A DNA stretch of 64,000 bases from Paenarthrobacter ureafaciens (GCF_004028095.1 NZ_SBHM01000007.1:2728001-2792000), one strand, 5' to 3'; counted from the first letter of the stretch, positions 38,014 to 46,456 are shown. Numbers and translations are program-made. Notes: generated by a model not told the origin, from the sequence alone.

Positions 38014-38814
38014 ATGACCCGCACCGACCGGTTGACCGCCATCCTGGACCTCCTGGCCGAGTCCGGCCGGATCGAGGTCGAGGACATCGTGACCCGGCTC
38101 GGGGTGTCGCCGGCAACGGCGCGACGGGACCTGGACAGCCTGGCCAAGCAGCGCCTGCTGAGCCGGACCAGGGGCGGGGCGACCACGGGCTCTGTTGCCT
38201 ATGACCTTCCGGGCCGTTACAACCGTGACGACCACGCCGAGGCCAAGCAGGCGATCGCCCAGGCGGCCTCCGAGCTGATCGGACCCGGCGCCGTCATCGG
38301 GCTCAGCGGGGGAACAACCAACACGGCCTTGGCCCAGATCCTCTCCACCAGGGAGGACCTCAACGCCCCCTCCAACCGGCCCACCCTCACGGTGGTCACC
38401 AACGCCATCAACATCGCCGCGCAACTGGCAGTGCGGCCCCACATCAAGATCATGGTGACCGGCGGGATCCTCAATCCGCGTTCCTATGAACTCGTGGGAC
38501 CTTACACGGATGTCATCATGCAGAAAGTGGCCTTGGACATCGCGTTCATCGGCGTCAACGGCGTGGACCCGGAGCTGGGACCCACCATCACCGATGAGGG
38601 CGAAGCCATGGTGAATACGGTCATGGCGGGGAGGGCCACGGAGTCCTACGTGCTCGCTGACTCCTCCAAGGTGGGGCACAGGGCCTTTGCCGCGATGGCC
38701 GGCTATGAGTTCCGGCACCTCATTACGGACTCCGGGATCAAGCCCGCAGACCGCGCGGCGTTTGAAGCCAAGGGGACCGAGGTCATCGTCGCCGCCACGC
38801 ACGTTGCGGACTGA
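38014..38814 (+). CDS. DeoR/GlpR-family transcriptional regulator
   Basis: 266 residues. N-terminal DeoR helix-turn-helix (RLGVSPATARRDLDSL, about 28-43) and C-terminal DeoRC sensor with GLSGGTTNT near 97, which binds phosphorylated sugars. Last gene of the sugar operon, GAAAGG before ATG. Probably autoregulates the operon through the repeats at 34275-34314. Confidence 0.9.
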   Translation: MTRTDRLTAILDLLAESGRIEVEDIVTRLGVSPATARRDLDSLAKQRLLSRTRGGATTGSVAYDLPGRYNRDDHAEAKQAIAQAASELIGPGAVIGLSGGTTNTALAQILSTREDLNAPSNRPTLTVVTNAINIAAQLAVRPHIKIMVTGGILNPRSYELVGPYTDVIMQKVALDIAFIGVNGVDPELGPTITDEGEAMVNTVMAGRATESYVLADSSKVGHRAFAAMAGYEFRHLITDSGIKPADRAAFEAKGTEVIVAATHVAD

Positions 38815-38857
38815 CAGCTCCCGGGGAAGCAACAGGATCTGAAGGCAAGATAGGAAC

Positions 38858-39613
38858 ATGCTCCTAGCCTCACGACGCCGCCTGCGCGCCGAAGTACTCA
38901 TTGTCCTGGGTCTTTCGCTGGGCCAGTCTGCCGTGTATTCGGTGGTCCAGCTCCTGGACAAGATGACCAGGGCGCCGTTGTCGGAGGCAACCTCGACGCT
39001 CAACAGGTCCCAAAGCACGCGCGAGTACTTCGACCTCACCTACCAATTGCTGGACATCCTGTTCGCCCTGGTGCCGGTGGTCCTGGTTTTCTACTTCCTG
39101 TCCCTCCATGCCTCGGGAGGATCAGCATTTGCCCGTCTTGGCTTCAACTTCGCCCGGCCAGGCAAGGATGCGCTGCAAGGCCTCGGCCTGGCTGCGGCCA
39201 TCGGCATTCCGTCCCTTGGCCTGTATGCCGCGGGCCGGGCATTGGGCATCACCACGGCAATTATTCCCAGTGGCCTGGACACGTACTGGTGGACCGTGCC
39301 TGTGCTGGTGCTCTCCGCCATCCGCCACGGGATCGTCGAAGAAGTCATTGTGGTGGGCTACCTGCTGGACCGTTTCGGCAAGTTCGGGTGGAGCACAGCC
39401 GCGGCAATCGTGGTCAGCGCGTTGCTGCGGGGCAGCTACCACCTCTACCAAGGGTTCGGTCCGTTCATCGGCAACGTGGTCATGGGCCTGGTGTTCGCGT
39501 GGCTTTATACCAAGACCAAGCGCGTGATGCCGCTGGTGATAGCCCACGCGCTGCTGGACATCGTGGCATTCGTCGGCTTCAGCCTCTTTGGGAAGGCCGT
39601 GGGGCTGGGCTGA
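38858..39613 (+). CDS. CPBP-family intramembrane metalloprotease
   Basis: 251 residues, about six to seven transmembrane helices. Family motif 1 is EE at about 161-162 (IVEEVIVVGYLLDRF) and motif 2 is the SYH histidine near 193; motif 3 IGNVVMGLVFAW and the late H near 229 (IAHALLD) follow. The usual Arg three residues after EE is not in its standard place (EEVIVVGY), so activity is uncertain. Such Abi proteins resemble type II CAAX prenyl proteases. 43 bp after the DeoR gene, same strand; not clearly part of that operon. Confidence 0.8.
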   Translation: MLLASRRRLRAEVLIVLGLSLGQSAVYSVVQLLDKMTRAPLSEATSTLNRSQSTREYFDLTYQLLDILFALVPVVLVFYFLSLHASGGSAFARLGFNFARPGKDALQGLGLAAAIGIPSLGLYAAGRALGITTAIIPSGLDTYWWTVPVLVLSAIRHGIVEEVIVVGYLLDRFGKFGWSTAAAIVVSALLRGSYHLYQGFGPFIGNVVMGLVFAWLYTKTKRVMPLVIAHALLDIVAFVGFSLFGKAVGLG

Positions 39614-39676
39614 CCGGGTAGGCGTAGGGCCGGGAGGCCTGTGGGCATGGAGGCCCGGACCCGCCCCTTAAAGGTA

Positions 39677-39728
39677 TTCGGCCGCCATCGGTGGGTGACG
39701 TCATTGGCACCCGCTGATGGCGGCCGAA
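39677..39728. terminator. Bidirectional hairpin between convergent genes
   Basis: Perfect 13-bp arms 39677-39689 and 39716-39728 with further pairing inside (GTGGGT with CACCC). It separates the CPBP gene from the convergent VOC gene. No T-run on either side. Confidence 0.65.
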
Positions 39729-39746
39729 GTATTGTGTGGAACAGCG

Positions 39747-40385
39747 TCAGATGGTGACGGCTCCTGCGGCGGTTTCGAAAGTGACGGACATGATGCCGGG
39801 GGTTCCGTGCGGTGCCATCCACTGGACGGCGACGTCCTCGAGCGGCTTCTCCACGGGTTCACCCAACCACTCGGTCACGCGCTCTGCGGAACCGGCGATG
39901 GTGAGGCTGGACATCTTGACGTCGCTCTCGTAGACCTTGGACGGGTGCAGGGAGGGGTCGCCTTCCCACTTGAGCATGTACGGCACCTGCGGGTCGGCGA
40001 TCAAGCCGAGGATGCCGATCTGCTGCCACACGAGTTCGCGGCCGTCCGGGAACTTGCGGTTGCCCGGTACTGCGGAGCGGCCGAGGCGTGCTTCGAACGG
40101 GGCAAGGTCGTCAACGGCGACGCACCAGCCCATCCATCCACCGCCGGCTGCCGAGCGTGCCCGGACTGCCTGGCCAAAGGGTGCCTTATCCGAAGCGGGG
40201 TGGTCCAGGACCTCCACGACTTCAAGGTATTTGCTGTCCGCGAGGGGAATGATCATGTTCCGGGTGCCGAAGCGGGGGTGCACTCCGCCCCGGACTGCGT
40301 CCACTCCCAGTGCTGCGGAAATTCGTTCGGTAGTGGCCAGGAGGCCATCTTTTTCACAAGCGTAAGAGACGTGATCCATGCGCAT
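39747..40385 (-). CDS. VOC-superfamily (glyoxalase-like) protein
   Basis: 212 residues, two beta-alpha-beta3-type halves. N-terminal DHVSYACEKDGLLATTERIS, then RNMIIPLADSKYLEVVEVLD gives the metal-region His and Glu of a glyoxalase_3-type domain. Specific reaction unknown. ATG 40385 has no Shine-Dalgarno but CAAGAT lies 6 nt upstream; a second ATG two codons later is possible. Confidence 0.78.
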   Translation of the reverse strand: MRMDHVSYACEKDGLLATTERISAALGVDAVRGGVHPRFGTRNMIIPLADSKYLEVVEVLDHPASDKAPFGQAVRARSAAGGGWMGWCVAVDDLAPFEARLGRSAVPGNRKFPDGRELVWQQIGILGLIADPQVPYMLKWEGDPSLHPSKVYESDVKMSSLTIAGSAERVTEWLGEPVEKPLEDVAVQWMAPHGTPGIMSVTFETAAGAVTI

Positions 40386-40621
40386 GGCTTCATCTTGGCA
40401 CTTTGTGATTCGGGTCTCAGCTAAGTGTTGCCTAACTAAGGTGGGATGTTACGGCGTGCCCTGAGGCCGGGCACCGACCCCGGCCCTGTCCCGTCGCGGA
40501 AAGACCGAAAAATACTGTCTTCGTCATAAAGGTGGGTAATTCCGTGCCGGCTTCCTAGACTGGCCGCAGTTCCAAGCACTCCCCGTTACTAAACCCATGC
40601 GCTACGAAGAGGAGCCACGTC
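40386..40621. promoter_or_regulatory. Divergent intergenic region, VOC / metY
   Basis: 236 bp. Next to the VOC start is a -10-like CAAGAT (minus strand, 40392-40397). A GC-rich imperfect hairpin occurs around 40460-40490 (GGCCGGGC...CCCCGGCC). No SAM riboswitch is seen in front of metY, unlike metX. Confidence 0.35.
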
Positions 40622-41938
40622 ATGTCCCAGGGATGGTCTTTCGAAACCCGCCAGATCCACGCAGGCCAGGAGCCGGATGCTGCAACCGGTGCACGCTCGC
40701 TGCCGATTTACCAGACCACTTCCTTCGTGTTCCCCAGTGCGGAGAGTGCCGCCAACCGGTTTGCGCTGGCGGAGCTGGCTCCCATCTACACCCGCATTGG
40801 CAACCCCACCCAGGACGCAGTGGAACAGCGCATTGCCAGCCTTGAGGGCGGGCTCGGGGCCCTGCTGCTCAGCTCGGGCCAGGCGGCGGAGACCTTCGCG
40901 ATCCTGAACATCGCCGAGGCCGGTGACCACGTGGTGGCCAGCCCCAGCCTGTACGGCGGAACCTACAACCTCCTGGCGCACACCCTGAAGAAGTTCGGTA
41001 TTTCCGTGACCTTCGTCGAGGATCCGGACAACCTGGAGCAGTGGCGCAACGCCGTGCAGCCCAACACCAAGCTGTTCTTCGGCGAAGTTGTATCCAACCC
41101 CCGCCAGGACGTGCTGGACATCGAAGGCGTCGCCGCGGTTGCCCATGAAGCGGGTGTCCCGCTGATCGTGGACAACACGCTTTCCACGCCCTACCTGATC
41201 CGTCCCATCGAGTGGGGTGCGGACATTGTGGTCCACTCGGCCACCAAGTACCTGGGTGGCCATGGTGCTGCCATTGCCGGGGTGATCGTGGATTCCGGAA
41301 ACTTCGACTTCAGCCAGGACCCGGAGCGCTTCCCGAACTTCAACACTCCCGACCCCAGCTACAACGGCCTGGTCTACGCCCGCGACCTCGGCAAGGACGG
41401 CGCCCTCGGCGCCAACCTTTCCTACATCCTGAAGGCCCGCGTCCAGTTGCTGCGCGACCTTGGTTCTGCAGTATCGCCGTTCAACGCCTTCCTTATTGCC
41501 CAAGGCCTGGAAACCTTGAGCCTGCGGGTGGAGCGTCACGTGGCCAACGCCACCAAGGTGGCCGAATGGCTTGAAGCCCGTGACGACGTCGAAGCGGTCG
41601 CCTATGCGGGCCTGCCGTCCAGCCCCTGGTACGACCGTGGCCGCAAGTACGGTCCCCGTGGCACGGGGGCCGTTGTTGCTTTTACCATCAAGGGTGGCGT
41701 CGAAGCCGGCAAGCGCTTCGTCGATGCCTTGGAACTGCACTCCCATGTGGCAAACATCGGTGATGTCCGTTCCCTGGTCATCCACCCGGCGTCGACCACC
41801 CACAGCCAGCTGACTGCGGAACAGCAGGCCGTTGCCGGAGTAAACCCGGGCCTCGTCCGCCTGTCCGTGGGAATCGAGCACATCGATGACATCATTGCCG
41901 ACCTCGAGGCCGGATTCCGCGCGGCAAAGGGTGCCTGA
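40622..41938 (+). CDS. metY: O-acetylhomoserine sulfhydrylase (aminocarboxypropyltransferase)
   Basis: 438 residues, Cys/Met-metabolism PLP enzyme. Schiff-base lysine near K209 (VHSATKYLGGHG); N-terminal FETRQIHAGQEPD, LPIYQTTSF and IYTRIGNPTQ. Makes homocysteine from O-acetylhomoserine and sulfide. ATG with GAGGAG upstream. metX, which makes its substrate, follows after a terminator hairpin and a SAM-IV riboswitch. Confidence 0.95.
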   Translation: MSQGWSFETRQIHAGQEPDAATGARSLPIYQTTSFVFPSAESAANRFALAELAPIYTRIGNPTQDAVEQRIASLEGGLGALLLSSGQAAETFAILNIAEAGDHVVASPSLYGGTYNLLAHTLKKFGISVTFVEDPDNLEQWRNAVQPNTKLFFGEVVSNPRQDVLDIEGVAAVAHEAGVPLIVDNTLSTPYLIRPIEWGADIVVHSATKYLGGHGAAIAGVIVDSGNFDFSQDPERFPNFNTPDPSYNGLVYARDLGKDGALGANLSYILKARVQLLRDLGSAVSPFNAFLIAQGLETLSLRVERHVANATKVAEWLEARDDVEAVAYAGLPSSPWYDRGRKYGPRGTGAVVAFTIKGGVEAGKRFVDALELHSHVANIGDVRSLVIHPASTTHSQLTAEQQAVAGVNPGLVRLSVGIEHIDDIIADLEAGFRAAKGA

Positions 41939-41961
41939 ACCCGCCTGACGTGCGTCGCGGC

Positions 41962-41998
41962 GGGCCGCCCGGATTGAGGATTCTTCGCCGGGCGGCCC
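41962..41998 (+). terminator. GC-rich hairpin after metY
   Basis: Perfect 11-bp arms 41962-41972 and 41988-41998, loop of 15 nt. No T-run; it may end metY transcripts or be read through toward the riboswitch. Confidence 0.6.
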
Positions 41999-42097
41999 CG
42001 TCACGTGCGCGTTCGTGAACTAAAACGCCCTGAACCGTCATACTGCTGTCACATTCTTCGCCAGAACGGCCGTTCTCTTCCTAAACTCTAGGTGTTA

Positions 42098-42215
42098 GGT
42101 CATGAGTGCCAGCGATCAGCCCCGGCTTGCTGGCCGGCAACCCTCCTCCGCGGTGGGGTGCCCCGGGTGAGGACCTGGCCTGCCGCAATAACGGCGGCGG
42201 GCAAGCGCGAGGTTT
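42098..42215 (+). ncRNA. SAM-IV riboswitch in the metX leader
   Basis: The stretch from GGTCATGAGTGCCAGC (42098-42113) through CCCCGGCTTGCTGGCCGGCA (42120-42139), CCGCGGTGGGGTGCCCCGGG and GGACC (42171-42175) matches the SAM-IV consensus as I recall it. The closing stem pairs 42098-42101 with 42172-42175; the downstream GC-rich hairpin (about 42176-42205) would supply the extra stem and pseudoknot. It ends about 14 bp before the metX ATG, so S-adenosylmethionine should turn metX down by blocking translation or elongation. Confidence 0.92.
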
Positions 42216-42228
42216 AGGTGTCAAAGGA

Positions 42229-43368
42229 ATGACCATTACTGCTACATCCCTTCCCACGTCGGAAGAACAGGACGGAACCGTCAAATACGCCCGCGTGGGT
42301 TCCCTGGAGCTGGAAGCCGGCGGGTTTCTCCCGGACGTTGTCCTGGCCTATGAGACCTGGGGCAAGCTCAATGCCGACGCCTCAAACGCCGTCCTCGTGG
42401 AGCACGCCCTGACGGGTAGTACGCATGTTGCACGCGGCGCCTCGGACGAGGAAGGCTGGTGGGAGCAGCTCGTTGGCCCGGGCGCAACGATCGACACCAA
42501 CAGGTTCTTTGTCATTTCCATCAACATCGTGGGCGGCTGCTACGGCAGCACAGGGCCGTCGTCGCAAGCCCCGGACGGCAAGCCCTGGGGCTCCCGTTTC
42601 CCACTGGTGACCCTGCGCGACAGCACAGTGGCCGAAGCCCGGCTCGCCGACGCCTTGGGGATCCGGCAGTGGCATGCAGTGTTGGGCGGCTCGATGGGCG
42701 GGGCGCGCGCCTTGGAATGGGCAGTGACCTTCCCGAACAGGGTGGAGCGCTGCGCCGTGATTTCCGTCGGTGCCTACAGCACCGCGGAGCAGATCGCGTT
42801 TGCGCAGGCACAGACGCTCGCAATCCGCCAGGATCCGAACTTCAACAACGGTGACTACTACCATGGCCCGGCACCTGAAACCGGCCTTGCCTTGGCGCGG
42901 CGGATTGCCCACATCACGTATCGTTCCGCGCTGGAGCTGGACCTCCGCTTCGGCCGGGAAGCGCAGCCGCAGGAGAAACCGCTGGCCGCCGCCGTGCTGG
43001 GGGAGCGGGGGCGCTACCAGGTGGAGAGTTACTTGGACCACCAGGGCACCAAGCTGGTGCGCCGCTTCGATGCCAACAGCTACATCGCGATCACCGAGGC
43101 CCTGATGTCCCACGACGTCAGGCGGGGACGCGGCCCGCTCAAGGAAGCGTTGTCCCGGGCCACGGCACAGTTTTTTGTGGCGGCCGTGAACTCCGACCGG
43201 CTCTACTTCCCGGCACAGTCGCACGAACTCGCCGAAGCCTTGCCGGGCGACGTCCCGGTCCACATCATCGAAGCCCCCATCGGGCACGACGGCTTCCTCA
43301 CGGAGATCGGCCAGCTCGCGGGCCAGCTGGGCGCAGCCTTCTTTGCCGAAGACTTCAGCCGTTCATGA
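42229..43368 (+). CDS. metX: Homoserine O-acetyltransferase
   Basis: 379 residues from ATG 42229 (AAAGGA upstream); a longer frame would translate the riboswitch. Alpha/beta-hydrolase fold with nucleophile Ser near 155 in LGGSMGGARALEW, and the C-terminal catalytic Asp and His (SDRLYFP, GHDGFL). Typical MetX ALTGSTHVA and NIVGGCYGSTGP motifs. Acetylates homoserine with acetyl-CoA, the first committed step to methionine. The 3' end overlaps the convergent SHOCT gene by 14 bp. Confidence 0.95.
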   Translation: MTITATSLPTSEEQDGTVKYARVGSLELEAGGFLPDVVLAYETWGKLNADASNAVLVEHALTGSTHVARGASDEEGWWEQLVGPGATIDTNRFFVISINIVGGCYGSTGPSSQAPDGKPWGSRFPLVTLRDSTVAEARLADALGIRQWHAVLGGSMGGARALEWAVTFPNRVERCAVISVGAYSTAEQIAFAQAQTLAIRQDPNFNNGDYYHGPAPETGLALARRIAHITYRSALELDLRFGREAQPQEKPLAAAVLGERGRYQVESYLDHQGTKLVRRFDANSYIAITEALMSHDVRRGRGPLKEALSRATAQFFVAAVNSDRLYFPAQSHELAEALPGDVPVHIIEAPIGHDGFLTEIGQLAGQLGAAFFAEDFSRS

Positions 43369-43768
43369 TCTCGCCGCGCTGCTTCATGTAGTCCTCCATG
43401 GCGATCTCGCCGTTGCTGAACTTCGCGTCCAGCTCTGCGAGCTTCCGCGCCCGGTAGCCCTGCGGCGCAGAGCCTCCACTTGCCGGGGGCGGCACCTGTG
43501 GTGAAGCGCCCGACGGCGGTACCTCCGGCGGCGTTGCATCAGCCGGGCGGATGTCGGCGGGTCCCGTCGGATACCCGGGGTAGTTCTGCGGCGGATAGGC
43601 CTGGCCGGGGTAGTTCTGCGGCGGGTAGCCTGGCCCGGGAAGGTTCTGCGGCGGGTAGCCACGGAAGCCGTCGTTATGGATTCGGCGCGCCTTGGACCGG
43701 TTGTACATGCGGATTCCAACTGGAATCACCCATGAGCAGACGATGATCCAGAAGATCAGATTGTTCAC
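43355..43768 (-). CDS. Small membrane protein with Pro/Tyr repeats and SHOCT domain
   Basis: 137 residues. One N-terminal transmembrane helix (about 3-20, LIFWIIVCSWVIPVGI), then a YPPQN-x-PG repeat occurring three times (about 38-65), a Pro-rich linker, and a C-terminal SHOCT motif (RKLAELDAKFSNGEIAMEDY, about 107-126), a short oligomerisation module. GTG start with AGGAGGG 6 nt upstream. Function unknown. Confidence 0.78.
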   Translation of the reverse strand: MNNLIFWIIVCSWVIPVGIRMYNRSKARRIHNDGFRGYPPQNLPGPGYPPQNYPGQAYPPQNYPGYPTGPADIRPADATPPEVPPSGASPQVPPPASGGSAPQGYRARKLAELDAKFSNGEIAMEDYMKQRGEIMNG

Positions 43769-43886
43769 AGTGGAGCCCTCCTAGGTCCTATCCCAGCTTA
43801 GCCCCGTCGCGTCAGGGCTTCGCCGCCGCGGCAGCCCAACCATCAAACCTCCAGGTTGGGGAGCGCCAGACAAACCAAAAAGAGAA

Positions 43887-44243
43887 CTACTTTGCCGACG
43901 TGAGTAGGGTCCAGAGAGCTCCGAACGCGAAAAATGATCCCATCAAGATGTATACGAAGCCCAGGCCCTTGATCGTAGGAACATCAGCGAACGTGAAACC
44001 ATCGGGCGCGATACCTTTGCTTTCCCTATACGCCCGTGACCAGATAGAGGCCGTTCCGCCGATGTCCCGGAAAATGAACAGACCCAAGGCAACGAGGGAG
44101 CAGCCTGCCAGAACGATAGGGGCCACTACAGCCCAGAATGGCAACCTCGCCACATCCATAAGCAGTGAAAGTAGGAAGAGTGAAGGAAAACCAAGCATAA
44201 ATACTCTGGCTACCGGGGGAATCTCAGTGAAGATCCGCCGCAT
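43887..44243 (-). CDS. Hypothetical membrane protein
   Basis: 118 residues from ATG 44243; a TTG 36 bp upstream (44279) is the alternative and neither has a clear ribosome site. Three hydrophobic segments: about 13-30, 35-57 and 95-113, with a soluble stretch between the second and third. No recognised family. Its base composition looks visibly less GC-rich than the neighbours, and it sits with the AAA ATPase gene between housekeeping genes. Confidence 0.6.
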   Translation of the reverse strand: MRRIFTEIPPVARVFMLGFPSLFLLSLLMDVARLPFWAVVAPIVLAGCSLVALGLFIFRDIGGTASIWSRAYRESKGIAPDGFTFADVPTIKGLGFVYILMGSFFAFGALWTLLTSAK

Positions 44244-44380
44244 GAGTCGTGGGCTTCTGATTGGTGCTCCTAACAGCAACGCGACCTATCGCTTGGTGCA
44301 AATGTTGCCCCGAGCCTACACCGATGACTTGTTTTGGCAGCCTACGGGATCGGGCTCGGCGCACTAGTACCGTGAGATGA

Positions 44381-45481
44381 CTAGTCTGTGTTCAGATTGC
44401 GCAAATACTGTCGAAGGCCCGGTATCGCGAAATCGATCTTCCCGTGGCCGGCAGGTTCCACCAGGCCGGCGGCGAGCAGGCGCGAGCGATAGTTGGCGAC
44501 TAGATTGGTCTTTGCCTTCAGCCTCTCTCCAAGGTCTCCGGCGATCGAAGGACCGTCATCCTGCGCCATTGCGCGAAGGAACTGGAGGTCCTTTGCCGAC
44601 ACGGTTGAGAGTGCGGCTTCGATGACCGTGCGGGCATTGCGCCTGTGGGCGGCCTGTACCGCGCGGTCCGCCTCGGCATCTGTCAGCGTGCCGTTGTTAT
44701 TTTCCGCTTCGCGCCAGAGGAAGTAGCCGACGAGCTGGATCAAGAAGGGGTAGCCACCGGTCGACTCGGCTGCCTTTTGGACCAGGTGGGGCGGGACACG
44801 GAAGCCGGCGGTGGCGAAGATGGAGGCGAAAGACCGTTCAACGTCGCGGATGCCCGCCGCATGGAGGTCGATTTTGTCGGCCCGGCGCAGGAACGTGGCA
44901 ACGCCTTCATTGAGCAGGTCGGATACGGCTGCAGGCAGTCCGGCGAATACCAGGCCGATCGGCATCCGGTCCTGGATGAAGTGCTGGACGCTGGCCGCCA
45001 ATTGAGCGAGTTCGTTGCGGTCGGCGGCGTGGATTTCATCCACCGTGATGATCAGGCCGGTGTGTTTGTTGTCGAGGATGTGGAGAAGTTCTTCGCCGAG
45101 CTTGCGCCATGCTACTTGGCGTTCGGGTGCCAACTGGGTGGTGATGCTGAATCCTGCGGCGCCGATGGCGGTGATCCGCCGGTTCTGCGGACCGCTGCCA
45201 AGTTCCTGGGTCAGGCTGAGCATTTCCTCGCCGACGCGACCCATGAAGCCTTCCGTTGCAGTCTCCGCGATGACTGCCCAGCCTTCTTGGCGGGCGGCGT
45301 CATGGACCTCCCCGAGCATCACCGTCTTGCCGATCCCGCGGGCTCCGGTGAAGATCGTGAGCAGTCCCGGTGCCCCGGAACCAAGCCGCAAACCGTATTT
45401 GAACTCATCAAGCAGGCCTGACCGTCCAATGATTTCCGGAGGAGTTGCTCCTGCTGAGGGCCTGAATGGATTCTCGATCAT
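44381..45481 (-). CDS. AAA-family ATPase (Orc1/Cdc6-like, STAND-type fold)
   Basis: 366 residues. Walker A GARGIGKT at 46-53, Walker B LIITVDEIHA near 145, sensor region near 190, and a helical plus winged-helix-like C-terminus (AGLVEPAGHGKIDFAIPGLRQYL). N-terminal NPFRPSAGATPPEIIGR is the conserved entry of a solitary ATP-binding family common in actinobacteria whose role is not established. Its start has a textbook TAAGCT 6 nt before the ATG and no Shine-Dalgarno. No partner enzyme is obvious apart from the membrane protein behind it. Confidence 0.8.
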   Translation of the reverse strand: MIENPFRPSAGATPPEIIGRSGLLDEFKYGLRLGSGAPGLLTIFTGARGIGKTVMLGEVHDAARQEGWAVIAETATEGFMGRVGEEMLSLTQELGSGPQNRRITAIGAAGFSITTQLAPERQVAWRKLGEELLHILDNKHTGLIITVDEIHAADRNELAQLAASVQHFIQDRMPIGLVFAGLPAAVSDLLNEGVATFLRRADKIDLHAAGIRDVERSFASIFATAGFRVPPHLVQKAAESTGGYPFLIQLVGYFLWREAENNNGTLTDAEADRAVQAAHRRNARTVIEAALSTVSAKDLQFLRAMAQDDGPSIAGDLGERLKAKTNLVANYRSRLLAAGLVEPAGHGKIDFAIPGLRQYLRNLNTD

Positions 45482-45487
45482 GTATCA

Positions 45488-45553
45488 AGCTTATGAGTCG
45501 TTGTGAGTTTTGTGAGTTTGGCGCTCCTGGTGAGGCTTATGAGTTTTGTGAGT
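45488..45553 (-). promoter_or_regulatory. AAA ATPase promoter with two 17-bp direct repeats
   Basis: Minus-strand -10 box TAAGCT at 45488-45493. A 17-mer is repeated at 45501-45517 and 45537-45553 with one mismatch (+ strand TTRTGAGTTTTGTGAGT), 36 bp apart. The first copy lies over the -35 position. Likely activator or repressor sites. Confidence 0.55.
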
Positions 45554-45563
45554 ATCCTCATGG

Positions 45564-46379
45564 TCAGTTAGCACTTGAAACGGGACCCGGCGTCGGGCGC
45601 TTTGGCGTGATGCCGTCCCCGGAAGATTGGTGCCGTAACCTGCGGATGACCCACGGAACGAAGTACTCGCGGGCCCACACGAGGTCGGAGGACCGGGCTT
45701 CGCGCCATGTGCGCGGCGGGAGGGGTTTGGGTGCCATCGGTTCCAGCGTGTGCGGCACGTTCAGTGCCTCCAGCACCATGGTGGCGATCGTGTGGTGGCC
45801 CAACGGCGAGAAATGCAGTCGGTCCACGTCCCACATCTGCGGATCAGCGAGTTGCCGCAGGGACCACATGTCGGCGACCACTGCGTCGTGCCGGGCGGCG
45901 ACGGTTCGCAGGTTCTCGTTGTAGATGGCCACCTTGCCGCGGATCCGGCTCAGCACCGACGCCGCAGTATCAGGGCCGTTGAACAGCACCACGGTGGCGC
46001 CGCCGGAACTGAGTTCCTGGACGGCGGCATCGAGCTTGTTGGCCAGGACGTCGGGGTCGCCGCCGGGGCGGATGAGATCGTTGCCGCCGGCCGAGATGGA
46101 GACCAGGTCCGGTTGGAGTGCCAGGCACGGGCCCACCTGCTCGTCCAGGATCTGCTGCAGCAAACGCCCGCGGATGGCAAGGTTGGCGTAGGCAAAATCA
46201 TCATGCCCTCGCCCGAGTTCCTCGGCCACGCGATCGGCCCAGCCGCGGAACCCGCCCGGGCTTCCGGGTTCAGGATCTCCGATGCCTTCGGTAAACGAAT
46301 CTCCCAGCGCCACGTACCGGCTCCAGGGATGCTTTTGGACAGTTCCTCCGGGCGTCACCAATGAATTGCTCTCACTCAC
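45564..46379 (-). CDS. SGNH/GDSL-family lipase/esterase
   Basis: 271 residues, cytoplasmic (no signal peptide). Block I GDSFTEG with nucleophile S28, block III SAGGNDLIRPG near 98-108, block V DRLHFSPLGHH with catalytic Asp and His near 195-200. Hydrolyses an ester or acyl bond; substrate unknown. GTG start with AGGATA upstream. Divergent from the carboxylesterase gene across a 77-bp spacer. Confidence 0.88.
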   Translation of the reverse strand: MSESNSLVTPGGTVQKHPWSRYVALGDSFTEGIGDPEPGSPGGFRGWADRVAEELGRGHDDFAYANLAIRGRLLQQILDEQVGPCLALQPDLVSISAGGNDLIRPGGDPDVLANKLDAAVQELSSGGATVVLFNGPDTAASVLSRIRGKVAIYNENLRTVAARHDAVVADMWSLRQLADPQMWDVDRLHFSPLGHHTIATMVLEALNVPHTLEPMAPKPLPPRTWREARSSDLVWAREYFVPWVIRRLRHQSSGDGITPKRPTPGPVSSAN

Positions 46380-46425
46380 GATTCATATCCTGCCCCGTAC
46401 ATGCGAACCTACGCGACCGTAAGTT

Positions 46426-46450
46426 GTTACCCGCGGGTAACTGCAAGAAT
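46426..46450. promoter_or_regulatory. Perfect 16-bp palindrome and -10 box between two hydrolase genes
   Basis: GTTACCCGCGGGTAAC at 46426-46441 is an exact palindrome. TTGTTA at 46424-46429 overlaps its left half and AAGAAT (46445-46450) ends 6 nt before the ATG at 46457. The site would sit between -35 and -10, as expected for a repressor or MerR-type operator. Confidence 0.6.
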
Positions 46451-46456
46451 GGACCC

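Noticed and set aside
40421-40440. IdeR/DtxR iron-box-like sequence upstream of the VOC and metY genes
   Set aside because: TAAGTGTTGCCTAACTAA resembles the consensus only partly and needs a shift to align; neither gene is iron-related.
43801-43886. Short hairpin CCAACC...GGTTGG as terminator
   Set aside because: Only 6-bp arms with a 12-nt loop and no T-run; too weak to call.
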